In this document: in pieces, positions 53,356 through 63,099 of the stretch | Layout: every line of letters begins with the position of its first letter | Position numbering within the stretch: position 1 is the first letter of the stretch | Assembly: GCA_036939755.1 (NCBI GenBank) | Contig: JALLAZ010000060.1 | Span: 1 to 64,000 of the forward strand | Length of the DNA stretch: 64,000 nucleotides | Direction: 5' to 3' | Source of the DNA: Stephanodiscus triporus | Lineage: Eukaryota > Bacillariophyta > Thalassiosirophyceae > Thalassiosirales > Thalassiosiraceae | Program-made: the position numbers and the translations under genes | The notes under the pieces: model-generated | What the model was told of the DNA's origin: nothing | The model's input: only the letters and a program-made list of their open reading frames with translations | Databases searched by the model: none

Positions 53356-56300
53356 CTACGAATCAACACTTGATTTCCCACAAGTAGAGATAGCAGCCAA
53401 CAGATTGGAATGAAACTTGGATCCGACGACATTCTTAGGACTTGATGTCATATACTGCAGCAGGAAGATTGATAGCGATTCTCGCAATTCGGTTAGGTCT
53501 TCCTTCTTTGTTTTTCCAGTTTTGGCAGCGGTATCATCGTCGTCGTCATCATCATTGTCAGAACCCACATGTTGAGACTTAAGAGCTGTCGAAGAATCAG
53601 ATGCGGTAGTGCCGTGAGCAAAGATCTTATGCGTGCTCACAACATCACAGGACTCAAATAAGGCAGTCATGAAGATACTTAGAAAAATAATGACCATCTC
53701 CGTCATTTCAGTCGGCGCAAAGTCGATCCGCTTCAGCACACCAATAGTCACGCATTTGTCGTTGGCGCCGACAAAATGTGCCAATAGCTTTGCAAGGTTG
53801 GCAACCTTCCTCGCCGAGAAAGAATCCAGTTGCTTAAATGCATCCCAAAACGTGAGCATCAATGTAAACCTCGACTTGGCCTGGTATTCACAACAACGGG
53901 CGGTCAGGAAGGCATAGAATGGATTGTATGCCTTCTCCTCTCCACAGCAATGAACGAGGACCCGGATAACATCGCGTTCTACCTTTGGCTTGAGCATACC
54001 ACCTCGAACTATTTTCTCGAAGGCGTCATCACAGTCGGTGCTGCCCATGACGATGCAGAATATCGATCGACGCGCGTCAGTGTTCATCCTTAGTGACGAG
54101 GCTAAGGCTAAAAGAGAGTCCTCATTCTCGTTCAATCCTTTCTTGGAGAACGAAGACAATTTTCGGTTGCTGGTGTGTGCATTGTCTATTTTCTCAGCGG
54201 GCATATCAGGATCGCTCCAAAGCTTGTCATGGTGTTGGTTACCAGTCCAGGAAGCGCCGACCATCCACCATCGACCCTTGGCCTCGGCGTCAAGTACATC
54301 TTGAAGTGTCACTCGAAGACAAGAGCCGCTTTTCTTTCCCACAAGCAATTGGGATGCTGAGGTCTTGATCCGGCTGATGTGCTTTTTGAGCGCGTTCGAC
54401 TTCTCTCGGATGACTGCGTCCTGCTTTCTCGGTTTGTTATTCTTCAACTCGATGATGCTATCCACCATGTACTGTATTCGCGACGAATCTGCCACATTAG
54501 TTTTGCGATCAGTACTATTCTCGTCGCGGGTGGTGTCGCCTTTATCCGCTGCCGTCTGAGAGCGATCCTTGACCATCAGGACGATCTCCCGCAATGCAGT
54601 TGGATCGTCAGCCCTTAGTTGCTGTCCACAATGGCTTAGTATGATCAGCAATCCTTCAACGTCGATCTCCGTGAAATTGTGGATGAAGTCCCGCACCAGG
54701 TCGTAAATAAGCGTGCAGTGAATGACGCCGTAATTGTACAAATAGCACACAATCAATAAGAGGTTGGAAGCTTCCTTGTTTATCATTTCATGCTCCTCTT
54801 CATCCGCCACGTTGGAAGAATTACCCCCGAATTTCCTACCCTTATTCAAGGAGTCGATTAGATTTGTTACAGACCACTCCACCAAACACCCCCCAATCTG
54901 AATACCGTCCCCACCAAGCCAATGCACCCCTGAAATGGCTCCGATATAGAGCGGTATGAGACCACTCATGATCATATGATGAGGAACACACGCAGATTGA
55001 ATGTTCTTCCACAGACAATCATTCACGTCGTGGAAGGGACATGTTGAGTAAATCGAAGCGATTGACTTGGACACTGACTCAAGAGTTTGATCGGATAATC
55101 GATTGAGAGCGTTGTTGATTTGTCGTTGGATGAGTGTGATAGTTTCAGGGTCAGCAGCGACAGTAGATTTATACCTTTTTGAAACGCCCTGATGATTATC
55201 AGCAGGTGCAGTACCATCAGCTACTTGGTCGCTGGGCTTCTTGCGCAAATGTGGGGGCACGTATTTTGATGGTTTGGTTGCCTGACCATGAGAAGGATCG
55301 ATTTTATTCCCATATATGTCTTCTCCTATGGTGGGTCGGTACGTCAAGGAAACATCGTGATCGGCAGTGTCCTCCGATGGGGTGTCTTCTGTATCGGAAT
55401 CTGAGTCATCGATGCAGTTGCCATCGTACTCAGAATTCATCGACTCGTCATCCTCGCCACCGGAAGAAGCCTCCACAGCTCCCCTTTTTGTGCCGACATT
55501 GTCATCCAACCTGTCCAAATCGTCTAAAAAATCTCCGAAATCCTCTCCGTATCCAGAGAAAGCACTGGCATATTCCCTCCTTAGCTTCTTCTTCGCCTTG
55601 GAAGAGTTGCTGGACAATCCAAGCTTTTGTTCGAGGGCGGCGATTTCGGCATCATCGCTACGAAGGGCGAGTGCCGTATCTTCGTCGAGATTTTTGTATG
55701 GGTCGTCATTGTCGCCACCATCGTCCTCCTCCATTGATTGATCATCTCCGTCTTCTTCTTCTTCTTCTTCTTCTTCTTCAGAGTCGGAGTGAGAGTCGGA
55801 GTCGATGATATTCCCGTCTATTTTCTTAGCGCCCGCATCGACACTGGCATCGCCATCATCGCCGCCGCTATTGCCGCAGTCGCTTTCATTTTCGTCGTCG
55901 TCACCGCCATCGCCACCGCTTCCGCTTCTGCCCCCGACGCACCTCTCGACCAAATCGTCCAACCCCATTAGGAAATCTCCAAAGTCGTCGCCGAATCCTT
56001 CGTTCTTGGCATATTCTCGATTCAGCTCCCTGTTAACGCTACCACCGCCATTCTTCTTCTTCTTGTTGCTGTTGGATTTAACCCCAAGATTGGACTCCAA
56101 GTATTCAATCTCCCTGTCGTCCTGACGTAATGCCGTGAGAGTTTCGTCGTCCAGATTTTCGTAATATCGATTTTTCGCCTTAATAATGGTGTTGCGCCGC
56201 GAGTCGTGTCCTCCCCCTTCGGCGGGTTGACTGTGCGACGATGACTCGCGCGATGGCGGTGATGATTTCGATCCAGCGGGCACAACATGATTCTCGACCG

Positions 56301-56592
56301 AAGGAGGAATGGGCATGTCATCGGAGAATTTGATTCGTTTGCTGGATTTTAGATCTGCGACATGATCGTCATCATCGTCGCGGGGATTCATTTCCTCCCC
56401 GGGACGAACGCCATAATCCGAGGCCCGAGCCACGTCGACGTCATGACGGCGAATTTTGGAGGTCGGGTGGTGCTGTTTCTTCCTCGCTTGCCGCTGTTCT
56501 TTCCGCCGTGCCTTGCGGCTGCTCGCTTCGACTACGATGCCACCGACTGTGGTGGCCACGGATCCCCCCTTTCTTCCGGCGTTGCTCTTCAT
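53356..56592 (-). CDS. NOM1: Nucleolar MIF4G/MA3 protein, NOM1/SGD1 family
   Basis: Single-exon frame; the ATG at 56592 (MKSNAGRKGGSVATT) is preferred to the in-frame one at 56745 and gives 1,078 residues. The N-terminal 480 residues are charged and disordered, with two copies of a motif DE(T)xxALRxDDxEIxxLExxLG...REYA...G(F/Y)GxDFGDFL, then KYVPPHLRKK, the usual block just before MIF4G in this family. MIF4G follows from about residue 485 (INNALNRLSDQTLESVSKSI, YNYGVIHCTLIYDLVRDF, EIDVEGLLIILSHCGQQLRADDP). MA3 lies near residues 840-990 (RRSIFCIVMGSTDCDDAFEKI, LKRIDFAPTEMTEMVIIFL). NOM1/SGD1 proteins recruit an RNA helicase (DDX48/Fal1) for 18S rRNA processing in the nucleolus. The duplicated acidic motif in the N-terminus is not something I know from the family. 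Confidence 0.9.
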   Translation of the reverse strand: MKSNAGRKGGSVATTVGGIVVEASSRKARRKEQRQARKKQHHPTSKIRRHDVDVARASDYGVRPGEEMNPRDDDDDHVADLKSSKRIKFSDDMPIPPSVENHVVPAGSKSSPPSRESSSHSQPAEGGGHDSRRNTIIKAKNRYYENLDDETLTALRQDDREIEYLESNLGVKSNSNKKKKNGGGSVNRELNREYAKNEGFGDDFGDFLMGLDDLVERCVGGRSGSGGDGGDDDENESDCGNSGGDDGDASVDAGAKKIDGNIIDSDSHSDSEEEEEEEEEDGDDQSMEEDDGGDNDDPYKNLDEDTALALRSDDAEIAALEQKLGLSSNSSKAKKKLRREYASAFSGYGEDFGDFLDDLDRLDDNVGTKRGAVEASSGGEDDESMNSEYDGNCIDDSDSDTEDTPSEDTADHDVSLTYRPTIGEDIYGNKIDPSHGQATKPSKYVPPHLRKKPSDQVADGTAPADNHQGVSKRYKSTVAADPETITLIQRQINNALNRLSDQTLESVSKSIASIYSTCPFHDVNDCLWKNIQSACVPHHMIMSGLIPLYIGAISGVHWLGGDGIQIGGCLVEWSVTNLIDSLNKGRKFGGNSSNVADEEEHEMINKEASNLLLIVCYLYNYGVIHCTLIYDLVRDFIHNFTEIDVEGLLIILSHCGQQLRADDPTALREIVLMVKDRSQTAADKGDTTRDENSTDRKTNVADSSRIQYMVDSIIELKNNKPRKQDAVIREKSNALKKHISRIKTSASQLLVGKKSGSCLRVTLQDVLDAEAKGRWWMVGASWTGNQHHDKLWSDPDMPAEKIDNAHTSNRKLSSFSKKGLNENEDSLLALASSLRMNTDARRSIFCIVMGSTDCDDAFEKIVRGGMLKPKVERDVIRVLVHCCGEEKAYNPFYAFLTARCCEYQAKSRFTLMLTFWDAFKQLDSFSARKVANLAKLLAHFVGANDKCVTIGVLKRIDFAPTEMTEMVIIFLSIFMTALFESCDVVSTHKIFAHGTTASDSSTALKSQHVGSDNDDDDDDDTAAKTGKTKKEDLTELRESLSIFLLQYMTSSPKNVVGSKFHSNLLAAISTCGKSSVDS

Positions 56593-56813
56593 TTTTATGT
56601 GATTTGTGATTTTAGATTTTACAGAAGAGAGAAAATAATAATTGGATGGGCTGGACGCCGCGTGGGGACGTGAGTTTTTTGGCTCGATTCTCTCGGACTT
56701 GGTCTGTCCGTCCCATCCCTCCCAACTACCTACTTCTGGCACCACGCAACGGACAGCGCCATTTTTCTCCTTTCTTTTGCACTCCCCCCTTCCCAGCTTG
56801 ACCGAAGATCACC
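56593..56813. promoter_or_regulatory. Divergent intergenic region
   Basis: 221 bp between the NOM1 start and the start of the truncated gene at 56814. Presumed promoters; nothing specific seen. Confidence 0.35.
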
Positions 56814-57032
56814 ATGGAACACACCCCCGACGACGACAACGATGAGGATGGCAAATACGACCACCTGCTCCCTCTTCCCCCCAGTCATCTCGGGTACCTT
56901 CCCTCCCACCGCGACTACCTCCCCCTTCCCCCCCTGCAGCCGCAACATGAGGTGGGCCAGCAGCAGCAGCAGCAGCACCACCACCACCACCAACAACAGC
57001 AGCAACAGCAGCACCCCACCTCCGGCGTCGTC

Positions 57033-57103
<71 letters not shown>
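56814..57103 (+). CDS. 5' end of a His/Gln/Pro-rich protein, cut by an assembly gap
   Basis: An ATG in the context ATCACCATGG opens MEHTPDDDNDEDGKYD, then Pro/Leu-rich and His/Gln-run sequence, and enters a run of 69 C that ends at an N. The frame therefore stops at the gap and not at a codon. The composition resembles the disordered N-termini of other proteins in this window (for example the gene at 679), so it is probably a real gene start whose body is missing. No domain is visible. Confidence 0.5.
57035..57103. repeat. Poly-C run of 69 at an assembly gap
   Basis: 69 consecutive C followed by N at 57104. This is most likely an assembly end or extension artefact at a C-rich tract. Sequence to its right need not be contiguous with that to its left. 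Confidence 0.85.
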
Positions 57104-57104
57104 N
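57104..57104. other. Assembly gap (single N)
   Basis: One N after the poly-C run; continuity across it is not assured. Confidence 0.95.
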
Positions 57105-57255
57105 TAAATAGACTGGTTTTAGATTTTTTTTTTGGCCAGAACGCTCGATTGATCGCTTGCTGAGACTGGTGTTTTGGACTTCAAGTTCAAGTTTGTGCCT
57201 GTCGCAGCGTGCGGAATTCAGATAGACTTGGATTTACATGCGTTCCGAGCTGTTT

Positions 57256-57307
57256 TGGGCCGCTGGACGGTCGCAAATTCTGCTTTTTGCGACCGTCCAG
57301 CGGCCCA
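57256..57307. repeat. Perfect 22-bp inverted repeat with 8-nt loop
   Basis: The left arm TGGGCCGCTGGACGGTCGCAAA (57256-57277) is exactly complementary to 57286-57307, with a spacer of 8 nt. It could be a subterminal transposon hairpin, a very small foldback element or a strong RNA hairpin. It lies 144 bp upstream of the gene at 57452. Confidence 0.9.
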
Positions 57308-57451
57308 TAATTTTAATGTAGGAATTAATACTTGTTGCTGCTGTAGAGTAAAGATCCAATCATTCTCACGTTACATCTCACCTGTCATTAAATCACATCC
57401 GGCGCAGCCATAATCCGCCCTCCTCGGCTCTCCTCCCCTGTCTCTCATACT

Positions 57452-58876
57452 ATGGTTCTTATTGGAAAATCATTGGACGAGCGCCGTGCTGCGCAGGTGG
57501 AAAGAAGGGCGGCATGTGTTGCCGCTGCCGCGGCTGGTAGCAGGGCCTCATCGGCGTCACCAGTTCCGCCGCCGCCGATGTCCTCCCTCCCCTCAGCTGG
57601 TCTCTCCCCCACCCCCACGGCAGCCGCCTTGGACACCGATAGGGCCGATGAGACACTTATCACCCCTACCACCGAGATCTTCTTCGATGCTGCCGCATTG
57701 AGTGACATCACCGCGGCCGTCGCTACCCCAGCTAACAGGCTTGCTCCCATCTCGGCCTCCGCCATGGTTACAAACACCAGCAGTGCCCGCACGCTCACCC
57801 TCCCCGGCCCTAAGACTATCACTGGCCCTGCCTACAGGCCTATCCGTGAGGCTCTTGCCTCCCAACTGCTCGTGAATCGCGCTCACGTAGTAGTTGGGCG
57901 GAATAGGAAGAAAGGATGGCTCGATTTTTACAACAAGACCCTGGGTATCACGCCTAGTCACCAACCAGCTGTGATGGCCGCCTACAAACCATATGCAAAT
58001 GAGAAGCCACAGACCAAGTTTGAGAAGTTTGTACTTGCTGGCATCGCTTATGACAACGACGAGCACTCCCGCAAGGTTTTGATTGGTGCTCCTGTGGATC
58101 ATCTTGAAGAAATTTCACATCAAGTCGCTCGGGAGATCCAGGAGTCCGTCAGAGTTTCGGTGGAGGAGAGCTTAGCTGCTGCGGAACGCGCCGCCGAGCT
58201 ACACGTCAACAACGAGACATCGGAGTTTGTTATGGGGCTACGGCTCTCTGCTCCTGTTGAGCCAGGGCAGGAGGAGGGGCTTGATATAAGTGCTATCGAT
58301 CTCACTGATAACACCAACCCCGCTTTTGCTTTGGGACCCAGGCCATCTTTTCGGAGTGGTAACTGTCGTCATGTCTGATTTGTTCTATGCCATTTTATTT
58401 ATATTGAATTCATCTTACCCTTTGCTTATTCTATTGCAGGCAGTGCAGGCACCAGAACGAATAGCAGGGCTATCTTCGAGCAGACGCTCTCGTCCCGTGC
58501 TGCAACCGACCGCGAGAGCACTGCCAGGCTTGAGCGTGGCCTTGCCTCCTCAGCTGCAGGTGGTGCCAGTGTTCCTCGCAAGTTTGCCCCTGGAGAACTT
58601 CAGAAGAAGCGAAGGCACGTTGACGCGCAAGAACGCATGGATGAGCTCGTTGGCGGCATGGCAAACGAGGCTGGCCTCATGGCCGATGCAATCAAGTCAC
58701 TCACGGGGGTTAACGCTGAATCCCCGGCGAGGAAGAAGCAGCGCCAGTTGACATCAATCACGGCCAACATCAAGCTCCTCTACGAGGAGAAGAAGATGAT
58801 TGTCGATTTGGGCATGGAAACGGAGGATGTGGACGAGCAGATCCGGAAGTTGGTGAACGAGCGCAAGAACCTATGA
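57452..58876 (+). CDS. Unknown two-exon protein, possibly transposon ORF
   Basis: Joined as 57452..58358 and 58440..58876 (phase-1 intron of 81 bp, donor GTAACT, acceptor TATTGCAG), giving 447 residues. Frames on both sides stay open and join as RSGSAGTRTNSRAIF. No known family is recognised. Residues 1-115 are Ala/Ser/Pro/Thr-rich. A more ordered part follows from about 125 (YRPIREALASQLLVNRAHVV, KKGWLDFYNKTLGITP, KFEKFVLAGIAYDNDEHSR), then helical Ala/Glu-rich stretches, and a C-terminal charged helix (LTSITANIKLLYEEKKMIVD, ETEDVDEQIRKLVNER) likely to form a coiled coil. It lies between assembly gaps and faces a transposase fragment, so it may be the accessory ORF of a DNA transposon. A cellular gene cannot be excluded. 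Confidence 0.65.
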
Positions 58877-58925
58877 GCTCTCCCTGCAAATAGCATGGCA
58901 TATTTGTTTTTTATGAAACTACTTA

Positions 58926-59016
58926 GTATTTATTTTATCATCCACACTCCCTCACGGCTTATATATTTAAATTACTCATCTAGAAATCTCTGATCAAACC
59001 GTATTTATTTTATCAT
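58926..59016. repeat. 16-bp direct repeat downstream of the unknown ORF
   Basis: GTATTTATTTTATCAT occurs at 58926-58941 and again at 59001-59016, 75 bp apart, in the AT-rich gap between the convergent ORFs. Both copies are soon followed by a CATCCAC-type sequence. Confidence 0.75.
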
Positions 59017-59039
59017 TGTTATCATCCACAATCCTCCTC

Positions 59040-59465
59040 CTACAATTCTAGATAATTCTCCAAGCTTGGAGGCAGGAGGTTAAATTTTTGGTAACTGGAT
59101 GCCTTGTTGCCATTAAGGCACGTGTAAATATTCGACAATAAGTGGCAGACGCGAAGCTGCTCTGTAGCATACGGCAACTTCTTGCCAAGGCGGTAGTTTC
59201 TTGGATGCGAGCATATTTGGAAAAAATTCTCAATATCGGCATAACTCCACTCAATTGCCTGACGGCAGGATTTGATTCGGTTATTGCATATTTTTTGATC
59301 ATCCGTGATGTCTACCCCGGGAATCAGAGATATATAATATGACCGGATGCACTGTAGATATTGTGCATTGTAAGCCGAGTCACCGAACGCAGAGTAAACA
59401 TCCGGCCTACCCTGTTGAATCAACATCAAAAAATTGTCGAGTCCACTCATCTGAAGGACTCCCCC
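59040..59465 (-). pseudogene. C-terminal fragment of a DDE transposase (Harbinger/DDE_4-like)
   Basis: The frame runs from the assembly gap (59466) to a stop at 59040, about 141 residues. FGDSAYNAQYLQCI carries the second Asp of a DDE triad (GD.AY signature). CNNRIKSCRQAIEWSYADIENFF carries the Glu with the usual N..MS..R..VEW pattern. The end, LLSNIYTCLNGNKASSY...PPSLENYL, is the normal close of plant/stramenopile Harbinger-type transposases. The N-terminal part with the first Asp is missing, lost in the gap or deleted. The element may be intact in the genome, so 'fragment' describes this assembly only. It points at the gene at 57452 from the opposite strand. Confidence 0.7.
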
Positions 59466-59481
59466 NNNNNNNNNNNNNNNN
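59466..59481. other. Assembly gap (16 N)
   Basis: Sixteen N flanked by C-rich sequence. The minus-strand frame that seems to cross it is not reliable. Confidence 0.95.
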
Positions 59482-59552
59482 CCACCACACACTCCGACCC
59501 CCCCCACGCCCCCCCCCCCCCCATCATGCTCATGCTCCGACGACGCCGCCAT
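59482..59552 (-). CDS. Possible gene start cut by the gap
   Basis: On the minus strand an ATG at 59552 opens MAASSEHEHDGGGGG and runs into the gap. The Gly tract comes from a G homopolymer. It could be the N-terminus of a gene whose body is missing; there is too little sequence to judge. Confidence 0.2.
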
Positions 59553-59956
59553 TGTTTCTCAGATGCGGCTTAACTTACTATTCTGGATTCATTATTGCGA
59601 TATTGTGGGAAAATTGGTGAGAAAGCGACGGTGCAGCGAAGAGTGCTGAGTGGAATTTTTTTTATGCCGCAGTGTTGTCGTTGGAGACCCGACCCGAACA
59701 CAGCAGAAAGAACAACGGGCCACGTGATTTTTTTATTTCGCAGGAGAGAGAATTCCAAGAAGTTGAAACTTGAAACCGTTCGTCGCTCAAGAATGACTTT
59801 GGGGGGCACCCTCCCCCCCCCCCCGAAAATCTGGAGTTCTGCTGACTCCACCCCCACGCCCGCCCGTATCCCAGCAACGACTCTTACTAAAAGTACACAT
59901 CAAAACATAATATCATGATAAAGAAATCTTAGTTTTCTCACATAAGCAACACTTTT
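59553..59956. other. Intergenic region upstream of the fibrillin-like gene
   Basis: 404 bp with a C-rich tract near 59813-59824. Short frames only; presumed promoter of the gene at 59957. Confidence 0.4.
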
Positions 59957-61006
59957 ATGAACCTTATTGCAATGATCTCGTTGTACATTTCATCCTTATT
60001 ATTATCGGGCCATATTCTGTCTCAGACAATCCATTCCGCCTATGGGGCACCGGCGTTCGCAAGTCTTCGGCCTGCGCGACCGACGACACCTATGGAACGA
60101 ACATCGTCGTCTGTCGAAGGGATGGATTGCAGTCGTGCAGCTCGAATCACCACCACGCGCTTGCCTCAATCGTCCGGATCAGGATTTGGCAGCAAAAGCG
60201 TCAGAAAAATCAATCCTACGCCAGCCCCGTCGCCTTCGTCATACGAAATGTTCGAATTGCAAGAACTTCGTGCGCAGCTTCAAACCATTCTCAAACAAAA
60301 CATCCTTATCCAATCATTATCGAAGGAGAAACGTCAGGAGCTGTCAGAGTACGTCAAGGCTGTTGTGGAAAAGGTTGATTCGCCAATTGATTTTTCGGGC
60401 AGAAGGGGAAACGGAAACACTATGGGAACGGCGAAGTTTGTAGCTGCCGTGGAGGGTAAAAGTTGGAGACTGATCTTTTCCACAGATGGTAACAGTAGTA
60501 CCACCAGCAGCGGCGAGGGTGGTGCGGATGCGACAGAAGGAGCACTGCCCTACGGATCGTCGGTAATCTTACGCATAGGGCAGTTCATGGGAACGGAAGG
60601 AACTTTGGATTATGTGCTCAAATACAGCAAGCAAATCATGGGATTGAAGGAATTGGTTGCCAAGAGTATCTGTTCGGTAGATGTAAGCATAGTCGTACCC
60701 TCGCGAGCAAGTTATGTTCGTTTGCAAAATTCTGACTATTCGATCACACCTTTTATATCACCACAGATTGGTCCAGTTAATCCAGGTCTCTTTACGTACC
60801 AATACAAAGATATCAAAACAAACGTCTTCGGAATCTCGAATCTACCCGTCGGTTTCTTCGGACTGCTCAAGGGTCGGGTAAACTATATTGACACAGTCTG
60901 GTTTGATGGAGAAAGGTGGATAGAGCGAAATTATTTGGAGAATGGAGATGTTGTGTATTCGGTGTATGTGAGGGACATAGAGGACGAGAAGGAACAAACT
61001 AAGTAG
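59957..61006 (+). CDS. Plastid lipid-associated (PAP/fibrillin-like) protein
   Basis: Single-exon frame of 349 residues. MNLIAMISLYISSLLLSGHIL is a signal peptide; the following GAPA|FASLRPARP resembles the plastid 'ASAFAP' junction with a basic transit peptide. Residues about 95-130 are helical (MFELQELRAQLQTILKQN, LSKEKRQELSEYVKAVVEKVD). From about 155 the sequence matches the fibrillin pattern: FVAAVEGKSWRLIFSTD, a Ser/Gly-rich insert, TLDYVLKY, then beta-rich sequence ending GVSNLP-like (FGISNLPVGFFGLLKG) and INYIDTVWFDGERWIERNYL-type strands with a short acidic tail. Fibrillins are lipocalin-like proteins at plastoglobules and thylakoids that bind lipids or quinones. Family assignment rests on the WRLIFST motif and overall layout, so it is moderate. 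Confidence 0.6.
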   Translation: MNLIAMISLYISSLLLSGHILSQTIHSAYGAPAFASLRPARPTTPMERTSSSVEGMDCSRAARITTTRLPQSSGSGFGSKSVRKINPTPAPSPSSYEMFELQELRAQLQTILKQNILIQSLSKEKRQELSEYVKAVVEKVDSPIDFSGRRGNGNTMGTAKFVAAVEGKSWRLIFSTDGNSSTTSSGEGGADATEGALPYGSSVILRIGQFMGTEGTLDYVLKYSKQIMGLKELVAKSICSVDVSIVVPSRASYVRLQNSDYSITPFISPQIGPVNPGLFTYQYKDIKTNVFGISNLPVGFFGLLKGRVNYIDTVWFDGERWIERNYLENGDVVYSVYVRDIEDEKEQTK

Positions 61007-61383
61007 ACGAGAAGTTAGAGTACTATGCAATTTATACATTTATACCATCAATAGCCTTTTCATTAAATTCGTTGGAGAAGAAGTGCTGGTAACGTTACAG
61101 CAAAGCATAAGCTCGATGCAGGCACCTGCCTGTTTTAATCTATCTAAAAGCATGTGTAGTCAGGATGTGTCGTCATCATAGTCATTCCTACAAAATTCAA
61201 TGGATGATTTATCGGCAGTTCTTTTAGGAAATCAAGTCTCATGTGGCTACTAAAGGTGTATCAATACACTTCAAGCCATCTTCCATGAGAATGTGAAACG
61301 AACGGTTTGCTGTATGGTACAGAGATATATCATCAATAGGCATCTTTTCGACGTAAAATTCACCCCAAAGGGTTTATACAGCT
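61007..61383. other. Convergent intergenic region
   Basis: 377 AT-rich bp between two stops (61006 plus, 61384 minus). No gene or repeat recognised. Confidence 0.45.
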
Positions 61384-63099
61384 CTAAATTGCTATGTAAC
61401 CATCCTCAACATCATCGTCTTTAGCACGATCCTCATTAGGATCAATTCTTATTTCCTTTCTGTCCACAAGCCCAATTGTATTTTGAATTTGTATTCCGTT
61501 GTCAGTGGAGGGCGAAGAAGGTTTGTCGGCTGCTGCATCATCATCTTTGATCGTTCTCTCTAGATGAATACGAGGAGGAATGGCAGAAGCGGATATTGCG
61601 GCAACTTCATCCTCATTTTCCACCTTCAACGTTCTGTTGAGGGATAAAGACAGCCAATCGATCAAGCTGAATTTGCCATTCTCATCCTCGTCGTCATCGC
61701 CGTCGTCTTCGTCGTGCTCGGCGGCGACGTCTTTATTCCCCAATCTTTCGTTCGCGATGCCGACAACATACGAGCGGGTTTCCCATCCGCCACCTGGCCG
61801 TCGCAGTCGCTTATTTCCCCGTAGAGGAGTGGCGGCGGCGACGACGACGACGCCCATGGCACGATCGCGCGAGCGCGCCAACGCCCTTTCCGCGGCGCTC
61901 GCCACAACGACCGCCTTTTTGTTCGGTCTCGTGCCGACTACGCCATCGATTACCTCGACGCAATCGCCTCCCATCGCTCCTCCGACCAAATGACGTACAA
62001 AGAAATTGATATCCTGCGGCGTGCGCAGTGCCAACGTCCCCTCGTCCGTGCCACGGGTATAATCCTGACGGGAGCCGGAGCTCAGTAACAACGGGAATTT
62101 CGTGTCCATTTTCGTTTTCTCGGCCACGTCAGTTCCACCCTGTCCGCGATGATGACGAAATAATTGCCGCGGGTTACTATTTAGGATCGTGTGCTTTTTC
62201 TGTATGCCGTTATATGAGGATTGAAAGTCGATGAGGGTGCGTAAAAAACCCTGTCGTCGCTTCATATCGATCATGGCCGTTCCGTAGCTAGCGAGGGATG
62301 AGATTAAGAAGTATGTATAGGCACGACATGAGCGATATGCAGGTCTGAATAATGAAAGACATCGAAGTTGACCATACAAGGATGAATAGATACCTCACCA
62401 TAACTCAAACGTAACCCCCGCCCGTAATGCCTTTTCTAAATACTCCTTACGCAACTTGTACGGCAGACCGTATCCGCCACGCGATCCAGTGGCATACTCC
62501 AGAACGAGAATGTCTATGACATCGACGTTGGTTTTCGAGGACGACGCATCGCGATTCATGAGTAAGTCGCAAATGCCCTGCAACGCGGGTTCGTTCATCG
62601 GCTGTAAGGACACGACGTCGTACTTCCGCAGCAGCTGCGTCATCGACGCCGCCTCCGAAGACGACAACGACGCGGTCGAACCGATGTTGGAGGTTGGGAG
62701 GAGGATGCGAGACACGTCGCTCGCCTCCTCGATGACGACGTTGAGCCTGCGATAGACTTGCATCCCGTGCGAGTTCGTGCGTCCGAATTTCGTCCTCCTC
62801 CCTTCCCCTCCCGAACGATCGGCATTGCCATCGCCGTCCGACGACGATGACAGCAAATCGCTCCACGGCAGGGCGACGTCGGCATCGTCCCTGTCGACGT
62901 TCGGCCGTCCGCCATAGGCGGTGTGGGTGAACGCGACGGCGCGATATCCCAGCTGATGGAGACGCGCCTGGCACGTGCGCGCCAGGTGTCGTCGTTTCTG
63001 GCGCCCGCCGGAGGAGGAGGACGACGCGGCTGAGGGAGGGAGGGGGACGTTCAGGTCGTAATGGCGGCGTCCGCGATCGTCGTGTCCTCGATCGGACAT
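61384..63099 (-). CDS. RPP30: RNase P / RNase MRP protein subunit p30 (RPP30/Rpp1-like)
   Basis: Spliced as complement(61384..62287, 62399..63099), a phase-2 intron of 111 bp (donor GTGAGG, acceptor GCTAG), giving 534 residues; typical p30 is about 270-300. The join reads GVTFELCYGTAMIDMKRRQGF, the family motif (FELxYxxAI.D...R). Other landmarks are HYDLNVPLPPS near the start, LGYRAVAFTHT, RRLNVVIEEAS, YDVVSLQPMNEPALQGICD, VDVIDILVLEYATG, YGLPYKLRKEYLEKALRAG, and PLLLSSGSRQ...RTPQDINFFVRHLVGG. These define the PHP/TIM-barrel-like fold. The protein helps the RNase P RNA cleave tRNA leaders in the nucleus. The C-terminal ~180 residues form an acidic, low-complexity extension beyond the family. 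The basic GGGWETRSYVVGIANERLG is part of that extension. Confidence 0.88.

Larger units (their letters stand above)
57105..59465. mobile_element. Probable PIF/Harbinger-like DNA transposon, partial
   Basis: The segment between the two N gaps holds a perfect hairpin (57256-57307), a two-exon gene of unknown function on the plus strand and a transposase fragment on the minus strand pointing towards it. A DDE transposase beside a second unrelated ORF is the usual content of PIF/Harbinger elements. Left and right ends are lost in gaps, so terminal repeats and target duplication cannot be checked. Confidence 0.5.

Noticed and set aside
59040..59552. A continuous 170-residue protein crossing the 16-N gap
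   Set aside because: The frame across N is arbitrary, and the two sides differ completely in composition.
61384..63099. Two separate minus-strand genes
   Set aside because: The RNase P p30 motif FELCY is rebuilt only when the two frames are spliced at 62399/62287.
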